A DNA stretch of 6,904 bases, taken from NCBI GenBank assembly GCA_030447125.1, contig JAUJLZ010000095.1, positions 1 to 6,904 of the forward strand, given 5' to 3'. This stretch comes from Acidimicrobiales bacterium. GTDB taxonomy: Bacteria; Actinomycetota; Acidimicrobiia; Acidimicrobiales; CADCSY01. The translations under genes and the position numbers were made by a program. Shown here one piece after another: positions 1-4,918 of the stretch. Within the stretch, counting starts at the first letter, position 1. Each line of letters starts with the position of its first letter. The notes under the pieces were generated by a model, which made no database searches, was not told the origin of the DNA, and saw only the letters and a program-made list of their open reading frames with translations.

Positions 1-1
1 C

Positions 2-316
2 GCCGCCCGGCGCCGGGCCATCGACCACGCCAACGGGGCGGCCCGGGCCGGCGCCATCGCCCTGGCCCCTTCCGCCTACCGCACCGGGGGCGATGTGGTG
101 CTCGACCCCGACGCCGCCGTGGCCGCCGCCCAGGGCTACCTGGCCGCCGCCGGGCACGCCGGCGCCGTGGAGGTGCAAGCCGACCGGGTGACGGTGAGCC
201 TGCGCTTCGCCCAGCCCATGACCTTGCTGCGCCTCGTGGGCATGGACGCCGTGACCGTCTCGGGCCGGGGCCAGGCCCGCTCGGTGCGGGGCATCGACAC
301 CGGAGAGGGGCTATGA
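2..316 (+). CDS. TadE/TadG-like Flp pilus-assembly protein, C-terminal part (5' end outside window)
   Basis: The reading frame is open from the left edge of the window and gives the last 104 residues before a TGA stop. It resembles the C-terminal half of actinobacterial 'Flp pilus-assembly TadE/G-like' proteins. The Ala/Arg-rich stretch near the edge (ARRRAIDHANGAARAGA) looks like the segment after the N-terminal membrane helix. The end has the usual beta-rich close: a VTVSLRF strand, a LLRLVGMDAVTVSG strand and an Ala/Arg-rich tail. Such proteins are pseudopilin-like envelope components of Tad pilus machines, anchored by one N-terminal helix, which lies outside the window here. The stop overlaps the start of the next gene by four bases (ATGA), so the two are probably co-translated. 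Family assignment rests on pattern recognition of a partial protein. A different secreted TadE-like protein is possible. Confidence 0.72.
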   Translation, partial: AARRRAIDHANGAARAGAIALAPSAYRTGGDVVLDPDAAVAAAQGYLAAAGHAGAVEVQADRVTVSLRFAQPMTLLRLVGMDAVTVSGRGQARSVRGIDTGEGL

Positions 317-3180
317 CACCACCGGCACGCAAGGCCGTCTCGGCGCTGGGACTGCTCGCCGTGGTCGCCGGCATGCCCGCCGCCCTGGTCGGCCTGGTGG
401 GCTGGCCCCTTCCCCGGCGCTGGCCCAGCGCCGAGCAGGTCCGCTCGGCCCTGGCCGAGGGCTGGACCCCCGACGAGGCCTTCGTGGCCGGCGTGCTGGC
501 GCTGCTGGCCTGGGTGCTGTGGGTCCAGCTGCTCCGACACGTCGTGGTCGCCCTGGCCGCCCAGCGCCGGGCCATGGCCACCGGGGAGGCGGTACCGGTG
601 TCGGCGCATCGACACGGACTGGCGCCCCGGGTGGCGAGTTGGCTGGTGGCCGGCCTGTTCGTGGCTGGCCCGGTGCTTCCCAGCGCCGCGCTGGCCGGCG
701 AGCGGCCCCGCATCGCCGCGGTGCTGGACGACACCATGGCCCTGGCCCCGCTGCCCGCCAGCTCTCCGGCGCCTGCCGTCGCCGTCGCTTCACAGGTGGC
801 CGAGGTTCCGGCTGCGTCGTACGTGGTGCGCACCTGGGAGGAACGGCGGGACTGCCTGTGGAACATCGCCGAGCGCTACCTGGGCGACCCCATGCGCTGG
901 GGCGAGGTGCTCGAGCTCAACGCCGGCGCGTCGCAGCCCTCGGGCCGTTCCCTGGCCGACGACCCGCAGCACTGGGTCTATCCCGGCATGGAGCTGCGCC
1001 TGCCGGCCGACGCCGCCGGGCCCGACCTCCGTCCCGCCTCGCCGCCGGCGGGCGAGACCGGCACTTCCGGCGCGGCTCCTCCGTCTCCGAGCGCTGAGCC
1101 AGCACCCGTCGCAACGGTGCCGCCTTCGACGGTGGCGTCTCCGCCTGCCCCGACCTCGGTGGCGCCCGGCGCCACGGGGGCCTCCCCGTCGCCGACCTCG
1201 ACCGCGGCGCCGACCGACGGTTCCCGAGCACGCAGGACGGCCGTGCCCGATCCCATCCCGCTGGGGCGCGACGCCATGCGCCTGGCCGCGGCCTTGGCCC
1301 TGGGTTTGCCGGCGTTCGCCGCCGGAGGGGTGGCGCTGCACCTCAACCGCCGGCGCCGCATCCAGGTGGCCCGCCATCGCCCGGGCCGCGACATGGTGCG
1401 AGCCGACCCGGAGCTGGAGCCCTTGGAGCGCCGGATCCGGGCCATCGCCGCCGACCAGGCGTCAGCTTGGATCGACGCCGCTTTACGGGTGCTCGGCGCC
1501 GAGCTGCGCCAAGGGTCGCTTCCGGTGCCGCAGGTCACCTGCGTGCGCGCCGGCGAGCTGGGCCTGGAGGTGCTGTTGGCCGAGCCCAGCGAGCAGGCAC
1601 CTCCCAGCTTCACCGCCGTCGACGAGGGTCACGTGTGGCGCCTGGATCCCGGCCTCGAGCTGGCTGAGCTGCAGCAGCGGGCCGGCGACCACGTCGCTCC
1701 CTTCCCGGCGCTGGTGAGCATCGGCGTCTCACCCGAGGGTCCCGTGCTGGTGAACCTGGAGGCCCTGGGCGTGCTGTCGGTGGAAGGCGACACCGCCCGG
1801 GTGAGCGCCCTGCTGGCCGGGGCCGCGGTGGAGCTGGCCAGTGCGCCGTGGGCCGAGGGGATCGACCTGCGCCTCATGGGCGGCCCGGCGTCGCTGGCGA
1901 ACGTGGAGGGGGTGACGGTGGTCGAGGACCTCGCCTCGCTGCGCGAGCACGTGGCGGCCACGGCGGCATCCACCGGCGACGCCCTGGGTGAGCGGCCCTC
2001 GACCCTGGCCGCCCGCCTCGACCAGGGGGATGAGCACTGGCTGCCCACCGTGGCCGTGCTGGAGACCCCCGGCCCGGGCGAGGACCTGGAGGAGCTGGCC
2101 CGCCACGCCGCCCCCGGCTCGGGGGTGGCGGTGGTCGCCCGGGGGCCCGTCGACGCCGCCCGGTGGCGCCTGAGCGTGGTGGCCGAGGGCTTCGCCCGGC
2201 TCGAAGGGCCGGTGGGCCTCGACGTGGCCGACCTACGCGCCACCGGGGACATCGACCGCTGGGCCGAGGCCACCGCTGCGCCGGTGGCCGAGACCGACGT
2301 CGGCGACCTGGACACCACCGCCGTCGCCGGTGCCGCCGCCTTGTTGTCCGCCGCCAGCCACGACGACGACGTGGCCCCCCTGGTCGAGCTGAACGCCGAG
2401 GCTCCCCGGGTCCCTCCACGGCCCCGGCGTCGGCGCCACGACGTGTGGGTCGACGTCCTCGGCCCGGTGGAGGTCACCGGCTGGGCCGAGCCCATCGGTC
2501 GGCGCCGCAAGCTCCAGGAGCTGGTCGTCTACCTGGCCACCCACCCCGACCCGGTGCCGGCCGAGCGCCTCCGCTGCGCGGTGTGGCCCGACACCGAGGT
2601 GAAGACCAAGACCTTCGTCCAGGCCGTCTCCCGGGCCCGCCGGCACCTCGGTGGCCCGGCCCATCTCCCCGAGGCCGCCGGCGGCGCCTACCGGCTCGGG
2701 CCCGGGGTGGGCTGCAGCTGGACGGTGTTCCAGCAGCTGGCCGGCGCTGCTGCTCACGCCGCTCCCGGCGAGGCCATCACCTTGTGGTCCGAGGCGCTTC
2801 GCCTGGTGCGGGGCGAGCCCTTCGCCGGCGTGGCCAACGGGACCTACGTGTGGGCGTGGAGCGAGCACCTGGTCTACGACATGCAGGTGGCCATCACCCG
2901 GGCCGCCGACACCTTGGCGGCGCTGGCGCTGTCCCAGGACGATCCCGACACCGCGGCGTGGGCCACGCGCCAGGGCCTGGCGGCCATGCCCGAGCAGCTG
3001 TCGCTGTTCGACTGGGAGATGCGCGTGGCCGCCCACCGAGGCGACCGCCCTGGCCTCGACGCCGCCTACCGGGCCCGTCGGCGGGCCGAGGAGGTGCTGG
3101 ATCCCTTCGGCGGCGTGGCTCCCGAGTGCGCCAGCCTCTACGAGCAGCTCGCCGCCGGGTTGCGGGCGCGCTCGGGTTGA
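313..3180 (+). CDS. Membrane-spanning LysM / winged-helix / BTAD regulator-like protein (955 aa)
   Basis: Start ATG 313 overlaps the previous stop and has a strong GGAGAGGGG ribosome site at 302-310. Hydrophobic helices are predicted at residues about 8-30, 57-82, 106-128 and 321-343. Residues 170-231 form a LysM-like domain (starts YVVR, contains LWNIAERYLGD, ends YPGMELRLP). Residues 232-318 are a Pro/Ser/Thr/Ala linker. RRRR after helix 4 fits a cytoplasmic C-terminus, which places LysM outside. Residues about 365-690 are an alpha/beta region. Residues 711-797 match an OmpR/SARP winged helix (VLGPVEV, RRRKLQELVVYLA, AVWPD, VSRARRHLG, YRLG). Residues 800-950 match BTAD (AITLWSEALRLVRGEPF; WEMRVAAHRGD). 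LysM binds peptidoglycan and BTAD usually accompanies SARP-type activators. A wall-linked regulator of the pilus or secretion genes is my inference. It could instead be a structural scaffold with a non-functional DNA-binding fold. Confidence 0.88.
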   Translation: MTPPARKAVSALGLLAVVAGMPAALVGLVGWPLPRRWPSAEQVRSALAEGWTPDEAFVAGVLALLAWVLWVQLLRHVVVALAAQRRAMATGEAVPVSAHRHGLAPRVASWLVAGLFVAGPVLPSAALAGERPRIAAVLDDTMALAPLPASSPAPAVAVASQVAEVPAASYVVRTWEERRDCLWNIAERYLGDPMRWGEVLELNAGASQPSGRSLADDPQHWVYPGMELRLPADAAGPDLRPASPPAGETGTSGAAPPSPSAEPAPVATVPPSTVASPPAPTSVAPGATGASPSPTSTAAPTDGSRARRTAVPDPIPLGRDAMRLAAALALGLPAFAAGGVALHLNRRRRIQVARHRPGRDMVRADPELEPLERRIRAIAADQASAWIDAALRVLGAELRQGSLPVPQVTCVRAGELGLEVLLAEPSEQAPPSFTAVDEGHVWRLDPGLELAELQQRAGDHVAPFPALVSIGVSPEGPVLVNLEALGVLSVEGDTARVSALLAGAAVELASAPWAEGIDLRLMGGPASLANVEGVTVVEDLASLREHVAATAASTGDALGERPSTLAARLDQGDEHWLPTVAVLETPGPGEDLEELARHAAPGSGVAVVARGPVDAARWRLSVVAEGFARLEGPVGLDVADLRATGDIDRWAEATAAPVAETDVGDLDTTAVAGAAALLSAASHDDDVAPLVELNAEAPRVPPRPRRRRHDVWVDVLGPVEVTGWAEPIGRRRKLQELVVYLATHPDPVPAERLRCAVWPDTEVKTKTFVQAVSRARRHLGGPAHLPEAAGGAYRLGPGVGCSWTVFQQLAGAAAHAAPGEAITLWSEALRLVRGEPFAGVANGTYVWAWSEHLVYDMQVAITRAADTLAALALSQDDPDTAAWATRQGLAAMPEQLSLFDWEMRVAAHRGDRPGLDAAYRARRRAEEVLDPFGGVAPECASLYEQLAAGLRARSG

Positions 3181-3201
3181 GCCCGTAGTCGCCACCGTCG
3201 G

Positions 3202-3216
3202 GCGGGCCGGCCCCGC
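3202..3216 (+). terminator. Weak GC hairpin downstream of the LysM-BTAD gene
   Basis: GCGGG at 3202-3206 pairs with CCCGC at 3212-3216 around a 5-base loop, 21 bases after the stop codon. There is no T-tract. Short GC stems are common by chance in DNA this rich in G and C, so this is only a candidate end for the upstream operon. Confidence 0.2.
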
Positions 3217-3371
3217 AGGACGCCAGCAGCCCCGTCCAGACTCGCTCCGAGCAGGAGCAGGCTCTGCACAGGCCTGCCGGGGCGACGACGCCTGCCTGGT
3301 CTGGAATAGCAAGCATGCCGTTCATGGTTCTTGTCACATGCCGCGGGGACAATCGGACCAACAGCGACCGC

Positions 3372-3377
3372 AGGAGA
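3372..3377 (+). promoter_or_regulatory. Strong ribosome binding site of the small repeat protein
   Basis: AGGAGA lies 5 bases before ATG 3383. It is a near-consensus Shine-Dalgarno sequence, among the best in the window. It fixes the start of the 43-residue gene and is the main reason to call that gene on the + strand. No convincing promoter hexamer pair was found in the 200 bases upstream. Confidence 0.7.
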
Positions 3378-3382
3378 CATCG

Positions 3383-3514
3383 ATGACGAAGAAGGTGCCC
3401 GTTAAGCCGCATAAGCGGTCTACCCCGAAGGATCCCGCATGGAAGGGGCCGGGAGGAAAGCCGGGCCCGAAGTCCGTGCCTGTCAAGCCGCACAAGCGGA
3501 GCAGCCCAAAGTAG
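3383..3514 (+). CDS. Small basic, proline-rich protein with a duplicated 12-residue motif (43 aa)
   Basis: I do not recognise this protein. It starts at ATG 3383 behind a near-perfect AGGAGA site and ends at TAG 3512-3514. It has 11 Lys, 2 Arg, 2 His, 10 Pro and a single Asp, so it is strongly positive and probably unstructured alone. It has no signal peptide or membrane segment. Residues 5-16 (VPVKPHKRSTPK) and 32-43 (VPVKPHKRSSPK) differ at one position, Thr to Ser, and flank a spacer rich in Gly, Pro and Lys. Codon use (GTT, CAT, TCT, CCA) is less G/C-ending than the neighbours, which may mean a different expression level or origin. It stands alone between two operons and is followed by a hairpin. 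Binding to a polyanion such as RNA, DNA or wall polymer is conceivable, but nothing in the sequence shows it. Confidence 0.68.
   Translation: MTKKVPVKPHKRSTPKDPAWKGPGGKPGPKSVPVKPHKRSSPK
3395..3511 (+). repeat. Two imperfect 36-base direct repeats inside the small gene
   Basis: Copy 1 is 3395-3430 and copy 2 is 3476-3511, with 45 bases between them. They differ at 8 of 36 positions, yet the encoded 12 residues differ only by Thr/Ser. Four differences are silent third-base changes, and one serine is TCT in copy 1 and AGC in copy 2. The pattern suggests an old duplication held at the protein level rather than a recent DNA repeat. Confidence 0.8.
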
Positions 3515-3518
3515 GAAT

Positions 3519-3537
3519 CGCGGCCAGGTTGGCCGTG
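3519..3537 (+). terminator. Hairpin just after the small gene, probable terminator without a U-tract
   Basis: Bases 3519-3526 pair with 3530-3537 (CGGCCA / TGGCCG core, extended by one G-U and one C-G pair) around a GGT loop, giving an 8-pair stem. It begins 5 bases after the stop codon of the small gene. No T-run follows, which is common for intrinsic terminator candidates in high-GC Actinobacteria. Its position right behind the gene favours a 3'-end or RNA-stabilising role. Confidence 0.5.
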
Positions 3538-3725
3538 TCGCGGCAAGAACGCTTAAGTATGAACACGCGAATGGGGCGGCCCCCAGCAGGGTCGTGGAGA
3601 TGCGCTCGCCATGGGCCGTCAACAGCTCTTGTCGGAGCGATGAGCGGGCCCAGAGACCTCTAGAGAGGACCGAGAGCCCATCGCCAGCTAAGGCGGCCGT
3701 GGCCCCCTCTGTGCCGCGGTGTGCC

Positions 3726-3745
3726 GGGCGGCCGGGCGGGCCGGG
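3726..3745 (+). other. G-quadruplex-type motif upstream of the secretion operon
   Basis: Four GGG runs lie at 3726-3728, 3734-3736, 3738-3740 and 3743-3745, with intervening loops of 5, 1 and 2 bases. This meets the simple four-tract rule on the + strand. It is 88 bases before the pilin start and is followed by CCAACTTTTGTC, the only short T-run nearby. Such motifs occur often by chance in GC-rich DNA, so the motif is certain but function is not. Confidence 0.4.
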
Positions 3746-3766
3746 CCAACTTTTGTCTCGGACGCT

Positions 3767-3810
3767 GTCAGTTTCGGGGTGGTGGCTCCACCAGTAGTGG
3801 GAGGACTGAC
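3767..3810 (+). promoter_or_regulatory. Nested inverted repeat in the leader of the pilin gene
   Basis: GTCAGT (3767-3772) is complementary to ACTGAC (3805-3810), and two G-U pairs could extend this stem inward. Inside sits a near-perfect palindrome, TGGTGG-CT-CCACCA (3780-3793). An alternative, mutually exclusive pairing is CCAC (3788-3791) with GTGG (3797-3800). The element ends 10 bases before the AAAGG ribosome site. It could be an operator for a dimeric regulator or a structured RNA leader. It matches no riboswitch class I know. Confidence 0.35.
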
Positions 3811-3820
3811 CGCTGAGCTG

Positions 3821-3825
3821 AAAGG
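3821..3825 (+). promoter_or_regulatory. Ribosome binding site of the candidate pilin gene
   Basis: AAAGG lies 8 bases before ATG 3834 and 14 before the in-frame ATG 3840. The spacing favours 3834 as the start. This is the first gene of the downstream operon and the only one there whose site is not embedded in another coding region. Confidence 0.55.
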
Positions 3826-3833
3826 CACCTCCC

Positions 3834-4232
3834 ATGCCCATGTCGTTCTCCGGCCGTCGCCTCGGCCACATCCGGACCTGGATCATGACCCTGGCCACCA
3901 CCGTGGCGGTGCTCGTGGCCACCCATGCGCAGACCGCGGTGGCCCACGCCCAGGTGGCCCTGGCGCAGGTCCAGGTCAATCCCACCTCCACTGATTTTCC
4001 CGGCGGCGCCATGGTCCAGAAGCTCATCAACTGGGCCGGCCAGTTCGGTCTGTGGGGATCGGTGGCCAGCCTGCTCATCGGCGCCGGCATCTGGGGGTTC
4101 TCCCAGCAGTTCGGCAACGGGTTCCAGTCGGGCAAGGGCAAGGTCCTGGCCGCCGCCGGCGCCGTGGGGGCGGTGCTCACCGGCCTGGCCCCCATCATCG
4201 TGAACACCCTGTTCAACGCCGCCCAGGCGTGA
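3834..4232 (+). CDS. VirB2-like candidate pilin / small membrane protein of a T4SS operon (132 aa)
   Basis: The N-terminus is a likely signal peptide: basic residues at 8, 9, 12 and 14, a hydrophobic core at about 16-31, and candidate cleavage after AHA (residue 39) or ALA (residue 44), each followed by Gln. Two further hydrophobic helices lie at about 72-93 and 104-127. They are joined by a short polar turn with Lys101 and Lys103 (SGKGK). A signal peptide plus two helices with a small charged turn is the layout of VirB2/TrbC-type pilins, which polymerise into conjugative pili. It also resembles small membrane proteins near SCO6880-family genes in Streptomyces, which I recall are often labelled DUF6112. 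It opens the operon, and its TGA overlaps the lipoprotein GTG (GTGA). Topology and position support the call. I have no sequence-level proof that it is a pilin. Confidence 0.75.
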   Translation: MPMSFSGRRLGHIRTWIMTLATTVAVLVATHAQTAVAHAQVALAQVQVNPTSTDFPGGAMVQKLINWAGQFGLWGSVASLLIGAGIWGFSQQFGNGFQSGKGKVLAAAGAVGAVLTGLAPIIVNTLFNAAQA

Positions 4233-4918
4233 GCGCCGTGGTGTCCAGCTCCCGGCGTCTGCCGGTGCTCGTCGTCGTCGCCGGCGCTGCCCTGGTCGCC
4301 TGCGGTGCGCCCCGGTCACAGCCGGCCGTGCCGGCGACGGTGAGCTCCACGGAGGTTCCCTGCCCAGCGGGCAACGACGCCGGTGGCCTCCCGCCCAGGA
4401 ACGACGCCGGCCCCACCACCGTGGTCGACGGCGTGCCCATGGGGTTCCCCGCCGACCGGGCCGGGGCGGTGGCGGCGGCCATCAGCTTCGTCCGGCTCAA
4501 CCAGGCGCTGGTGGAGATGAGCGAGCCGGCGGCCGAGGCGGCGCGGCGGGCCATGGCCACCGAGGAGGCCGCCGACGCCCTGGCCGAGGACGTGGCCACC
4601 CGCCTACGGGAGATCCGGGCCCGGTGGCCGAGGGGATCGCTGCGCTACCGGGTGGCGCCCCTGGCGGTGCGAGCGGTCGAAGCCGGACCTGGCGCCATGG
4701 ACGTGGACGTGTGGTACGTGGGCGTGGTGGGCGGGGCCCAGCTCCCCACCTACGAGGAGTGGGTCACCGAGTCCTACCGCCTGGTGCGCCAGCGGGGTGA
4801 CTGGCGGGTGGCGGCGCTGTCGGAGTCCCCCGGTCCCCGGCCCGATCCCGGCCCTCAGCAGGCGGCCTCAGCGGCGGAGCTGGAGGCGTTGCTGGCCGGC
4901 TTCGAGGCGGTGCCGTGA
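4229..4918 (+). CDS. Lipoprotein of the secretion operon, predicted external domain (229 aa)
   Basis: GTG 4229 is chosen because it overlaps the pilin stop (GTGA), as at the other junctions, and gives a complete lipoprotein signal. That signal has Arg9-Arg10, a hydrophobic core at 11-22, and the lipobox LVAC with Cys25 as the predicted lipidated residue. A disordered Pro/Ala-rich stretch follows, then a compact domain from about residue 68 to 203. Its features are GVPMGFP, GAVAAAISF, an Ala/Arg/Glu-rich helix at 100-130, YRVAPLAVRAV, DVDVWYVGVVGG and YRLVRQRGDWRVAALS. These fit a family I recall from actinobacterial secretion-like clusters, with a helix followed by strands ending in a GDWR turn. 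An NTF2-like fold, as in VirB8/TcpC, is my inference. It is probably anchored on the outer face of the membrane as part of the channel assembly. No enzyme motif is visible. Confidence 0.8.
   Translation: MSAVVSSSRRLPVLVVVAGAALVACGAPRSQPAVPATVSSTEVPCPAGNDAGGLPPRNDAGPTTVVDGVPMGFPADRAGAVAAAISFVRLNQALVEMSEPAAEAARRAMATEEAADALAEDVATRLREIRARWPRGSLRYRVAPLAVRAVEAGPGAMDVDVWYVGVVGGAQLPTYEEWVTESYRLVRQRGDWRVAALSESPGPRPDPGPQQAASAAELEALLAGFEAVP

Larger units (their letters stand above)
3515..3833. other. Intergenic stretch between the small gene and the secretion operon
   Basis: These 319 bases hold no open frame with a good start signal and gene-like codon use. The frames present are short and lack a ribosome site or recognisable protein. 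It contains several short inverted repeats: 3519-3537; TGGGG/CCCCA at 3572-3585; CCTCT/AGAGG at 3657-3668. There is also a run of G-triplets at 3726-3745 and a nested inverted repeat at 3767-3810. A promoter for the downstream operon must lie here or inside the small gene, but I could not identify convincing -35/-10 hexamers. I see no tRNA, CRISPR or insertion-sequence signature. Confidence 0.6.

Noticed and set aside
690..705. Signal-peptidase-like ALA after the third helix of the LysM protein (residues 126-128)
   Set aside because: It is a plausible cleavage motif, but two helices precede it, and cutting there would separate only the first three helices. Nothing in the sequence decides whether it is used.
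2163..3188. 341-residue + strand frame within the LysM-BTAD gene
   Set aside because: It is Arg/Gly/Pro-rich and out of frame with the winged-helix and BTAD motifs, which are unambiguous in the main frame.
3331..3359. Possible sigma-70 promoter with TTGTCA at 3331-3336
   Set aside because: The -35 match is good, but no TANNNT-like hexamer lies 16-19 bases downstream. GACAAT at 3348-3353 is too close to pair with it and has no acceptable -35 of its own.
3334..3546. 70-residue antisense frame over the small repeat gene, also showing a repeated RLCGLTGT motif
   Set aside because: The motif is the mirror of the sense repeat. It would need a TTG start with no ribosome site and carries less conservative changes between copies than the sense frame.
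3572..3585. TGGGG/CCCCA hairpin as a second terminator
   Set aside because: It is a 5-pair stem with no T-run, sits 58 bases past the small gene and has no gene just before it. This is likely chance in GC-rich sequence.
3594..3797. Short + strand frame in the intergenic stretch (67 codons), and the overlapping one at 3439-3663
   Set aside because: Neither has a ribosome site or protein-like features. The second starts inside the small gene in another frame.
2894..4216. 440-residue antisense frame across the BTAD end, the intergenic region and the pilin gene
   Set aside because: It covers two well-supported sense genes and the small gene, has no coherent domain and no ribosome site, and is explained by the scarcity of stops in GC-rich DNA.
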